Shown here: positions 25,443-32,746 of the stretch, piece by piece
Layout: the number at the start of each line of letters is the position of its first letter
Numbering within the stretch: the stretch's first letter is position 1
DNA from: WTGU01 sp965242855
GTDB lineage: Bacteria > Pseudomonadota > Alphaproteobacteria > UBA828
Reading direction: 5' to 3'
NCBI GenBank assembly: GCA_965242855.1
Contig: OZ251509.1
Location: 2,790,001 to 2,854,000, forward strand
DNA length: 64,000 nt
Program-made: the position numbers and the translations under genes
Notes under the pieces: model-generated
Database searches by the model: none
Told to the model about the DNA's origin: nothing
Seen by the model: the letters and a program-made list of their open reading frames with translations, nothing else

Positions 25443-26429
25443 TCAATGCGCTCCCCGCGCCCGCTCCACGTAGGACTCGATCCAGTCCCTCGCCGCTTCC
25501 AGCCGGTCGAACGCCTCGATCGAGACTCCGCTCCGGGCGCGGGCCTCGGCCTCCCGCACGCGGAGCGGAACGCGAAGCCGGTGCAGGACGTTGCCGAGAA
25601 CCAATACGTCGTCGCGGAATTTTTCGTCCGGACGCGCGAAGGGGATGACGTGGTAGGGAACCATCATGGTCACGGGCTGACGCTTGAACCACCGGGAAAG
25701 AAACACGCGGTCGACATGGGACTTGATCGACTTGTTCTTCCAGTCCTTACCCGTCGCCACTTGCGCCGCGGCCAGGAGGAATCCGGGAAGTCCGTCCTCT
25801 GGCTCTCGCCACGCGAAAACGTCCACCTGATCGTCCTTGGGCGCGGCCGGTGCTGATGGATCGGCCTCGACGCTCCCGTCTTTCAACACGGCCCAGATTT
25901 CGGAGAGCTTCCTGATGAATCCGCTCCCGTCCGGCCGCGGAAAATCGAAGGACCAAGCCTGCCCGCCGATCTCCGCCGCGAGCGCCGCTGTCGCGAAATA
26001 CTGGAACCATTGGCGGAGCGCGTGCACCTCGTCGCCCGACGGATGTATTTCGGAACCGCCGAGCAAAGGTGAGATGGCGCTGAGATTGGACAACAGAAGC
26101 GAGAGCAGATAAGCGGTTTGACCGAGGTCCGGGTTTTCGGTGATGAAGGAGATCACGTTTCCCCCATCGTCGAGTTCGAAGGGATAAGTCGCCGCGAGCA
26201 CACGCCTCCGGGACGCCATACGTGCAACAGCGCCATCTGCGATTTCCTCTCGATTTCTCATTTCGGCATCGACGTCCGAGAATTGCCGGTCAGCCGCAAG
26301 GTCCAGCGTATCGACAATATCCTGGCTGAACGATTGCCTCTCTTCGGAGAAGATCGCCTTCAATTCGAGATAGTCGGCGGCAAGGTCCGCATCCAGTTCA
26401 TCAGTCGGAAGGTAGAGGGTGGTGCTCAT
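25443..26429 (-). CDS. Restriction-endonuclease-like partner of a ParB/Srx-domain protein
   Basis: A 328-residue protein without a signal peptide. The N-terminal half is helical (RRRVLAATYPFELDD and TAYLLSLLLSNLS at about 75-116). The centre has KDDQVDVFAWREPEDG (198-213) followed by LLAAAQVATGKDWKNK (219-234): an Asp, then a Gln/Lys strand, the layout of a PD-(D/E)XK-type core with Gln in place of Glu. The lysine register is unusual, so nuclease activity is inferred. It overlaps the ParB/Srx gene by four bases (ATGA), implying a fixed stoichiometric pair. Base composition is visibly less GC-rich than the flanks, suggesting transfer. I know no named system to assign it to. Confidence 0.7.
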   Translation of the reverse strand: MSTTLYLPTDELDADLAADYLELKAIFSEERQSFSQDIVDTLDLAADRQFSDVDAEMRNREEIADGAVARMASRRRVLAATYPFELDDGGNVISFITENPDLGQTAYLLSLLLSNLSAISPLLGGSEIHPSGDEVHALRQWFQYFATAALAAEIGGQAWSFDFPRPDGSGFIRKLSEIWAVLKDGSVEADPSAPAAPKDDQVDVFAWREPEDGLPGFLLAAAQVATGKDWKNKSIKSHVDRVFLSRWFKRQPVTMMVPYHVIPFARPDEKFRDDVLVLGNVLHRLRVPLRVREAEARARSGVSIEAFDRLEAARDWIESYVERARGAH

Positions 26430-27565
26430 TCGTCGCCTGTGGCGGCCTCTCGCACCTTCTTCTTCATCCGGTCGCAGATCGCCTGCGCCGTTTCGGAAAT
26501 GTCCTCGGCGATGTCGACAAGCGACTCTTCCAGCCCATCGAACCCACGCAGACTGTGGGACACCTCGCGAATCTTCTTCCGTGCTTCGAGCAAGGCCTCG
26601 GAAAACCTGCGATCGGCCGGTTGCGTGCTCTCGTAGGCCTCGGAGAGCGAGGCGGTCGCGCGCAAGACTGCCAGCCCCTCGGCGCTGGCCAGGACGTCTC
26701 CCAGGCGCTTGATGTCCGGATTTTGTGATTGGACCGCCGGGGCGACGTCCTCTCCCTTCGATCCATACATCCACCTCAAGACCTCGGACAGGTGGTTCAG
26801 TCGATCGTCGGGAACGGGGGCGGGATTCGGATCGTAGCGTGACCATGCGGGGTCCAGGCCGAGGAATTGCATGTAGGGTGCGCGAGACAGCGCCGTATAG
26901 AGATGGGAGAAGCTGAAGCGCGGGTTCATGCGGTCGTCGATGCGAAAAATTTTCGCTTCTTGCGCCTGTTCGAGCACGTAGATCGCGTTGACCATGCGCT
27001 TGACCGTATCGTGCCTGTCGCCGATCTGGCTGGCGATATCCGCGAGCGGAACTCCGCCGCCGCGGTACCAGTCGGCGGCGAATTTGGCCTTCGCGTAAGA
27101 ATCCCATTTCGCCGCGCCGTTTATGTGCTTGAAACCGATGAAGGAGCGCGCGTCCTCACGGCTGTTCACGCGGTAAACCGAAACGCGGTCGAGCGTGCGT
27201 CGGTGGCGCTCCGAAATGCCGGGCAGCGTGATCCGCGCCCGGCCGGCGATTCGATCCACCAGGCCCACTTCCCGAAACAGCCGGATCGCCGCCAGCCGGC
27301 GGTTGCCCTCGAGCACGGTGAGGCTTTCGCCTTCCGTCAGGACGATGAGAGGCTCGATGTCCAGATAGCCGTTGGCTGCGATCGACTGGAGCAGCTCGCC
27401 GAGGTCTTCCGAGCGATAGAGTTCCGCGATGATGTCTTCGTCCGTAGCGCTGCCGCCCGCGCCTGCCAGACGCGGGTTCTGACGATCCAGGACGAGCCGT
27501 TCCACCGGCACGGAGGAGACGGCCGCCAAGGGAATCTCCGTCGGCGCTTCGGCAGCATCGCTCAT
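26426..27565 (-). CDS. ParB/Srx N-terminal-domain protein with HTH (not chromosomal ParB)
   Basis: A 379-residue protein. The ParB/sulfiredoxin-like core runs from VERLVLDRQNPRL (21-33) through LGELLQSIAANGYLD (55-69) to LTVLEGNRRLAAIRLF (82-97), where EGNRR corresponds to the nucleotide-binding GERR box of ParB. Then come FIGFKHINGAAKWDSYAKAKF (142-162) and a helix-turn-helix (172-196, PLADIASQIGDRHDTVKRMV). The C-terminal third is helical with a basic tail. There is no parA partner and the box is diverged, so a partition role is unlikely. It is the first gene of a two-gene unit with a nuclease-like protein; nucleotide-gated DNA sensing is inference. Confidence 0.75.
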   Translation of the reverse strand: MSDAAEAPTEIPLAAVSSVPVERLVLDRQNPRLAGAGGSATDEDIIAELYRSEDLGELLQSIAANGYLDIEPLIVLTEGESLTVLEGNRRLAAIRLFREVGLVDRIAGRARITLPGISERHRRTLDRVSVYRVNSREDARSFIGFKHINGAAKWDSYAKAKFAADWYRGGGVPLADIASQIGDRHDTVKRMVNAIYVLEQAQEAKIFRIDDRMNPRFSFSHLYTALSRAPYMQFLGLDPAWSRYDPNPAPVPDDRLNHLSEVLRWMYGSKGEDVAPAVQSQNPDIKRLGDVLASAEGLAVLRATASLSEAYESTQPADRRFSEALLEARKKIREVSHSLRGFDGLEESLVDIAEDISETAQAICDRMKKKVREAATGDE

Positions 27566-27622
27566 CGTCGCAATCCCCGTCGTCGGATACGTGCCGTCGT
27601 CTCCCGGCAGCGCCGAAAAACC

Positions 27623-27775
27623 CTAACATCGCGGAGCGTTGCCTGCCAGATCGCTGCGGAGCGGGAGAATGCCGGCGCGCCAGTGTGTCGGTGCCCGCAT
27701 CCGTCCGCGCCCTCGAACCGGACCGCACGGACTCCGAAGGGGATCCTTAGCCGGCGCTTCGACGGTGTCGTTCAT
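27623..27775 (-). pseudogene. Vestigial duplicate of the 5' end of the ParB/Srx gene
   Basis: The ATG at 27775 begins MNDTVEAPAKDPL, which aligns with MSDAAEAPTEIPL at the start of the intact gene (27565). The DNA match extends on both sides of the ATG: about 27737-27797 against 27528-27587, including an identical CGGCGCTTCG and a similar upstream leader ending in CATCGCGG. After about 15 codons the similarity fades and the frame stops at 50 codons. This looks like the remnant of a tandem copy or of a partial duplication. Confidence 0.6.
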
Positions 27776-27905
27776 GGTTTCGGCCCCTGTCGCCGGGAAG
27801 CCGCAGCATCGCGGGGATTCGCCGGCCAATCGAAGAGAGCGTGCATGAAGCGCGCACGGAGAAAACGACGGGCCCGGCGCCCGCGCACAGGCGGGCGCCG
27901 GGCGG

Positions 27906-28901
27906 TCACACCGTCACCACGATCTTGCCGCATTGGGCGTTGGATTCCATGTAGCGGTGGGCGTCGGCGATGCGCTCCAGCGGGAAGCGGCGGTCGATCG
28001 CGGGCGCGAGGGCGCCGTCGGCGACTCCAGCGAAGATGAAATCCCGCGCCGCCGCGAAACGCCCGGCACCCTGCACGAAGTCGAGAACCTGATAGCCGAC
28101 GATGGTGAGGGACCGCGCGAGCATCGGCATCAGCGGGTAGATCGTCTCGCCCGGGTGGAGCGCGCCGTATTCGTAGATCGCGCCGTGCTCGGCGCAGGCC
28201 GCGCAGAGCGTCGTCAGGAGGGGCCCGGCGACCGGATCGAAGACGACGCGCGCGCCGGACCCGTCGGTGATCTCCATGACCCGCGCCGGCAGGTCCTCCT
28301 CCCCCGTGGCGATCACGTGGTCGGCGCCGTGCGCAAGCAGCGCCGCCTTCTTGGCCGGGCGGCGGGTGGTCGCGATGGCGACGGCGCCGCGCGCCCGGGC
28401 GATCTGGATCGCGGCGATGCCGACGCTGCTGCTCGCCGCCGTGATCAACGCGGCATCGCCCGCGCCCAGGCCGCCGTAATGGACGAGCGCGCCGTAGGCC
28501 GTGAGATAGGCCATCCACAACGCCGCCCCCTCCACCGGCGAAAGCGCCGCCGGGTAGGGGACCGCGAGTTCCGCCGGCACCACCGCGCTTTCGCCGTAAA
28601 CCCCCTGGCGGGTCTGGGAGAGCGCGAAGGAGGGGACGGTGGCCACGCGATCGCCTTCCCTCACGCCGCGCACGCCGGGGCCCACCGCGTCGACGACGCC
28701 GGCGGCCTCGTAGCCGATGCGGGAGGGGAAGACGGGCCGCTCGTGGTACACGCCTTCCCGCAGCATGACCTCGGCCCGGTTGAGCCCGATCGCCTCGACC
28801 CGGATCCGCGCCTCTCCCGGCCCCGGCGGGTCCTGCGGCCTCTCCTCGAGGCGCAGCACTTCCGGCCCGCCGGTCTCGTGGAACACGACGATTCGCGGCA
28901 T
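27906..28901 (-). CDS. Zinc-free MDR-family quinone oxidoreductase
   Basis: A 331-residue medium-chain dehydrogenase/reductase of the NADPH:quinone oxidoreductase type. The N-terminal GroES-like part has VEAIGLNRAEVMLREG; the Rossmann loop is ITAASSSVGIAAIQIARARGA. The catalytic and structural zinc cysteines of alcohol dehydrogenases are absent. The start ATG at 28901 follows GGCGGGAG. The substrate is unknown. It separates the lower-GC island from a repeat cluster and shows no operon partner. Confidence 0.9.
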   Translation of the reverse strand: MPRIVVFHETGGPEVLRLEERPQDPPGPGEARIRVEAIGLNRAEVMLREGVYHERPVFPSRIGYEAAGVVDAVGPGVRGVREGDRVATVPSFALSQTRQGVYGESAVVPAELAVPYPAALSPVEGAALWMAYLTAYGALVHYGGLGAGDAALITAASSSVGIAAIQIARARGAVAIATTRRPAKKAALLAHGADHVIATGEEDLPARVMEITDGSGARVVFDPVAGPLLTTLCAACAEHGAIYEYGALHPGETIYPLMPMLARSLTIVGYQVLDFVQGAGRFAAARDFIFAGVADGALAPAIDRRFPLERIADAHRYMESNAQCGKIVVTV

Positions 28902-29439
28902 CTCCCGCCCTCCCGCGGATTGCCTCCCGGCGCGCCGGGAGCGTAGCACGGGGCGCCCGCGCCGGGCCACGTTCCCCCTGCTTTCGCTGGAGAGGTCGGC
29001 GGCGGCCTGAAGCCTTTCCGTCCGCGTCTGACCGGCCCTCCACCCCCCTCCCGGCCTCCCCCCCCCCACAGGGGGAGGCCGGGAGGGGGCCCACATGGAC
29101 AAAGGTTCTGGATTCCCGCTTTCGCGGATGCCGGCTCCACAGACGCGGGGCGTCATTCCCGCGAAAGCGGGAATCCATTCCGGTCGATCCCGTCGGGAGC
29201 GCCTCGGTTTGAAACGTCCGAGGTTTGCCGCGATGCGAAGCGCCATGCAGACGTAGCGAACGCACGCTCACTCCGTGCGTTGGATTTCAACCCGAGACAC
29301 GACCGCCGGACACGGAGCCTTGACCGGAAGGGAGCCGGCGTCCAGCCTTGGGCGCGGGTCACGAAGGCGGCGGCATGGCGCGGAAGAATGACGAGACGCG
29401 GCGCCGGCGGACGGCGCGGGCCGGCGTGGGCGCCGCATC
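28902..29439. other. 538-base intergenic region with a palindromic repeat cluster
   Basis: The gap lies between two divergently transcribed genes (quinone oxidoreductase and AAA ATPase). Its centre (29044-29196) is a repeat cluster described separately. On both sides no convincing coding sequence is visible; open frames are short and compositionally like shadows. Promoters for both flanking genes should lie here, but none is recognisable with confidence. Confidence 0.55.
29044..29196. repeat. Compound palindromic repeat cluster
   Basis: Two nested inverted repeats are seen. The first is a perfect 19-base pair of arms (29044-29062, 29071-29089, loop of eight) built on CCCCCTCCCGGCCTCCCCC. The second is a perfect 18-base pair (29110-29127, 29159-29176) built on GGATTCCCGCTTTCGCGG; its right arm is also the 3' part of the short hairpin ATTCCCGC-GAAA-GCGGGAAT (29155-29174). 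TCGATCCCGTCGG follows at 29184-29196. The 19-mer and the 13-mer recur exactly beside the porin at 15.9 kb, so this is an interspersed repeat family. Confidence 0.8.
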
Positions 29440-30663
29440 ATGCTGACGCGGGCGCACATCAGGGGCTTCAAGTCCCTGGAAGACACCGAAGTGCGGCTGG
29501 CGCCGCTCACCGTGCTGTTCGGGCCGAACGCAGCCGGCAAGAGCAACCTTCTCGACGCTCTGCGCCTTCTCTCGCGGCTCGCGACGAGCGGGAGCGTCGG
29601 GGATGCCTTCGACCCTCCTCGTCGCGGCACGCCGATCGAAGCCTTCACCGTCGGGCGCGGCGGGATCGAGGCGCTGGCCGCGCGCGCGCGGCTGGCCTTC
29701 TCCATCGAGGCCGACCTGCGGCTGTCGGAGGCGATCGTGGCGGAGGTCGACCGGCGGATCGGGGCGATGCACGGCGCGGACGACGACGCGGCGGCGGCCG
29801 GCCAGGCGCTCGTCCGGGTGCGCGAGCGCAACCTGCGCTACCGGGTCCGGATCGAGATGCTGCCCGGTGCCGGGGTCTTGCGCGTGGCCGACGAATATCT
29901 GGTGGCGCTGAACGACGAGGGGGAACCGGCCATCGCCCGCAAGCCCTTCGTCGAACGCCAGGGCGAGAGGCTCCATCTGCGGCGGGAGGGGCAGGCGAAT
30001 CCCGTCTATTACGACTGCCCTCTCGACCACACCGTCCTCTCGTTGCCGCACCATCCGCCGCACTATCCGCATCTGGTCGCGGCGCGGCGCGAGCTGGAAA
30101 GCTGGCGGTTCTTCCGTTCGTCGTGGCGGACGGGGTTGGCGGACGAGAGCCTCGCGGCGTTCCTCCAGGCGCTCGCGGCGCGGGACCCGGCGCGGTTCGC
30201 GGCCGTCGAGGAGTCGCTGCGCGCGGCGCTGCCCGACTTCGAAGGCATCGATCTGGCGGCGAGCGATCCCGGCCGGGTCGAGCTCCGCCTCCGGGAAGGC
30301 GGCGCCTCCCTGCCTGCGCGGGTGCTGTCCGGGGGCACGCTCCGCCTGCTGAGCCTCCTGGCGCAGGCCGGCGGCGGCGCAGCGCCCGCGCTGGCCGGGT
30401 TCGAGGAACCGGAGAACGGCGTCCACCCGCGCCGCCTCCCGCTGGTCGCAGACCTGCTGAAGACGCGCGCGGGCGCAGGCGAGACCCAGCACATCGTCAC
30501 CACGCACTCGCCGGCCCTGCTCGACCTGCTGCCGGAGAAATCCCTGTTCGCCGTGCGGCGGAGCGGACGCCGGACCCGCATCGACCCCGTTTCCGCCTGG
30601 CCGCCGCCCGGCGGGGATGCCCCCGTCTCCGCCCGGATCATGCGCGGCGACTTCGACGCCTGA
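29440..30663 (+). CDS. Solitary RecF/OLD-like AAA ATPase (AAA_21 type)
   Basis: A 407-residue SMC-like ATPase. Walker A is GPNAAGKS (28-35) after the typical N-terminal IRGFKSLEDTEVRL; the ABC signature LSGGT is at 296-300, Walker B GFEEPENGVHP at 320-330 and the switch histidine in VTTHSPALLD at 353-362. The insert between is helical and has no TOPRIM or other nuclease domain. Such ATPases often belong to defence or DNA-repair pairs, but the next gene, 105 bases on, is an unrelated peptidase. The ATG at 29440 has no strong ribosome binding site. Confidence 0.83.
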   Translation: MLTRAHIRGFKSLEDTEVRLAPLTVLFGPNAAGKSNLLDALRLLSRLATSGSVGDAFDPPRRGTPIEAFTVGRGGIEALAARARLAFSIEADLRLSEAIVAEVDRRIGAMHGADDDAAAAGQALVRVRERNLRYRVRIEMLPGAGVLRVADEYLVALNDEGEPAIARKPFVERQGERLHLRREGQANPVYYDCPLDHTVLSLPHHPPHYPHLVAARRELESWRFFRSSWRTGLADESLAAFLQALAARDPARFAAVEESLRAALPDFEGIDLAASDPGRVELRLREGGASLPARVLSGGTLRLLSLLAQAGGGAAPALAGFEEPENGVHPRRLPLVADLLKTRAGAGETQHIVTTHSPALLDLLPEKSLFAVRRSGRRTRIDPVSAWPPPGGDAPVSARIMRGDFDA

Positions 30664-30768
30664 GGCGAAGGCTCTTCGCTTTCGCGGCGCGCGGCCTGGA
30701 CCGGACGCGGCGCGGCGGCCATACTCGGTGCGCCGCGCGAAGGCGGCCGCGAGGGGGAGTGCGAATCG

Positions 30769-31899
30769 ATGCCGTCCGTTCCGTCCGCCCTGGACATCAC
30801 CCGGGAGATCGTCCGCATGGATACCCGCAACCCGCCGGGCCGGGAGGCGGAGTGCGCCCATTACCTGGGCGACATGCTCTCCGCGGCGGGGCTCGATGTC
30901 TCCTACCACGAGTTCGCCGAGGGCCGGACCAGCTTGGTCGCGACCCTCCAGGGGCGGGGCGGGAAGAAGCCGCTCTGCTTCGGTGGCCATATCGACGTGG
31001 TCCCGCTCGGCACCAAGGAATGGTCGGTCGATCCCTTCGGCGCCGAGATCGTGGACGGCAAGTTGTTCGGCCGCGGCACCACCGACATGAAGGCCGGCGT
31101 CGCGTCCTTCGTCCACGTCGCGCTGAAGCTCGCCGGCGAGGGGAAGAGCGGCGCGGCGGACATGGTGATGGCGATCTGCGCCGGCGAGGAGACGGGGTGC
31201 GAGGGCTCCCACCATCTGGGCGAGACGGGCGCGCTCGGCGAGGCCGGGGCCATCGTCATCGCCGAGCCCACCTCCAACTACCCGATCCTGGGCCACAAGG
31301 GCGCGCTCTGGCTGAAGGTGGAGACCGAAGGCGTCACCGCCCACGGCTCCATGCCGGAGCACGGCGACAACGCCCTCTACAAGGCGGCCCGCTCGGTCGC
31401 CAAGCTGGAGGATTTCGACTTCAACGCCATGCCCCATGCGCTGCTGGGCAAATCGACGCTCAACGTCGGCACCATGCAGGGCGGGCTCAACCTGAACTCC
31501 GTGCCCGACCACGCCGAATTCACGATCGACATCCGCACCCTCCCGGACCAGGACCACGAACGGATTTTCGCCGGCCTCGAGGGCTATCTCGGCGCCGACA
31601 ACCGGATCGCGCGGCTGGTCGACGTGGGCGGCGTGCACACGCCGCACACCCATCCCTGGATGCAGGAGATCTATGCGGTGATGGCGCCGATCCTGGGCGA
31701 GGAGATCGAGCCGCGCGGGGCGCCCTACTTCACCGACGCCTCGGCGCTGACTCCGGCCTGCGGGCGCCCGCCCACCGTCATCCTGGGGCCCGGCGAGATG
31801 CACATGGCCCATCAGACCGACGAATACTGCCCGCTCGCCCATATCGAGCAGGCGGTCCGGGCGTACGAGATCCTGGCCCGCCGCTGGTGCGGCCTCTGA
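30769..31899 (+). CDS. M20 family metallopeptidase (ArgE/DapE-like)
   Basis: A 376-residue di-zinc amidohydrolase. Metal ligands and catalytic residues are seen: H74-x-D76 (GGHIDVVP), D106 (GTTDMKAG), the E140-E141 pair (CAGEETGCEG) and a C-terminal histidine in GEMHMAHQTDEY. Family members cleave N-acyl or N-carbamoyl amino acids, or succinyl-diaminopimelate; the substrate is not determinable. GAGGGGGAG precedes the ATG. A racemase gene follows 62 bases later in the same direction, a pairing that fits processing of D/L N-carbamoyl or N-acyl amino acids. Confidence 0.9.
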   Translation: MPSVPSALDITREIVRMDTRNPPGREAECAHYLGDMLSAAGLDVSYHEFAEGRTSLVATLQGRGGKKPLCFGGHIDVVPLGTKEWSVDPFGAEIVDGKLFGRGTTDMKAGVASFVHVALKLAGEGKSGAADMVMAICAGEETGCEGSHHLGETGALGEAGAIVIAEPTSNYPILGHKGALWLKVETEGVTAHGSMPEHGDNALYKAARSVAKLEDFDFNAMPHALLGKSTLNVGTMQGGLNLNSVPDHAEFTIDIRTLPDQDHERIFAGLEGYLGADNRIARLVDVGGVHTPHTHPWMQEIYAVMAPILGEEIEPRGAPYFTDASALTPACGRPPTVILGPGEMHMAHQTDEYCPLAHIEQAVRAYEILARRWCGL

Positions 31900-31961
31900 C
31901 GCGGCGATACGGTTCCGGGAGGCGCGGCGCGCCAGGCGGCTCCCGGCGGGAGGAAGACGTC

Positions 31962-32720
31962 ATGAAGATCATGATCATCAACCCCAACTCTTCGCAGGAG
32001 ATGACGGAGGCGGACGCCGTGGCCGCCCGTTCGGTGGCGCGGGAGGGCACGGAGATCGCGGCGGTCACCCCCGACTACGCGCCGGCCTCGATCGAATCCT
32101 TCTACGACGAATATCTCTGCGTCCCCGGCATCCTGAACGAGATCGCGAAAGGCGACCGGCAGGGATTCGACGCCTACGTCATCGCCTGCTACGGCGACCC
32201 CGGCCTGCATGCTGCGCGCGAGATGACGGACAAGCCGGTGATCGGGATCGCCGAGGCTTCGCTCTACATGGCCTGCCAGCTGGCGGCGCGGGTGGCCATC
32301 GTCACCATCATCCCGCGCTTCCGCGTGCCGGTGGAGGACATGGTGGCGGGCTACGGCTTGGGCCACAGGGTGATCGTGCGCACCTCGCCGGTCTATGTGC
32401 TCGACGTCGAGCAGGATTACGAAGGCTCGCTGGAAAAGCTGCGCCAGGAATGCTTCCGCGCCCGCGACGAGGACGACGCCGAGGCGATCTGCCTGGGCTG
32501 TGCGGGTTTCGCGGAATTCGCCGACGGGCTCGAGGCCGCGCTCGGCATCCCGGTGCTCGACGGCGTGGTGTGCGCGACCAAGATGGCCGAAAGCATCGTC
32601 GAGATCGGCCGCAAGACGAGCAAGTACAAGACCTACCGGTTTCCGGAGCGGAAGGCGTTCACCGGGATGATGCGTCATTTCGGCACGCCCGCTCCCATCG
32701 GCGAGGCCGCCGCCGAATAA
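31962..32720 (+). CDS. Asp/Glu/hydantoin racemase family protein
   Basis: A 252-residue cofactor-independent racemase-fold protein. The two catalytic cysteines are C76 (VIACYGDPG) and C180 (CLGCAGFAE), in the spacing of hydantoin and aspartate/glutamate racemases; the N-terminus IMIINPNSS binds the carboxylate. With hyuAB upstream on the chromosome and an M20 peptidase immediately before it, hydantoin racemization is a reasonable inference. GGGAGGAAGACGTC precedes the ATG. The gene ends 26 bases before an exported binding protein. Confidence 0.88.
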   Translation: MKIMIINPNSSQEMTEADAVAARSVAREGTEIAAVTPDYAPASIESFYDEYLCVPGILNEIAKGDRQGFDAYVIACYGDPGLHAAREMTDKPVIGIAEASLYMACQLAARVAIVTIIPRFRVPVEDMVAGYGLGHRVIVRTSPVYVLDVEQDYEGSLEKLRQECFRARDEDDAEAICLGCAGFAEFADGLEAALGIPVLDGVVCATKMAESIVEIGRKTSKYKTYRFPERKAFTGMMRHFGTPAPIGEAAAE

Positions 32721-32746
32721 CGGATCGCGGCACCGGGGAGGGAGAG

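Noticed and set aside
26426..27565. Chromosome-partitioning ParB
   Set aside because: There is no parA, the nucleotide box is diverged, the C-terminal dimerisation domain is not recognisable, and the partner is nuclease-like.
29044..29089. Strong hairpin considered as a transcription terminator
   Set aside because: It lies between the 5' ends of divergent genes, and no T-run follows on either strand.
29440..30663. A Gabija GajA or full OLD nuclease
   Set aside because: No C-terminal TOPRIM domain and no UvrD-like helicase gene next to it.
29280..31961. The long + strand open frame upstream of the racemase, overlapping the ATPase and M20 genes
   Set aside because: The frame is open only because of high GC; the real racemase starts at 31962 with a good ribosome binding site, and the upstream part has shadow composition.
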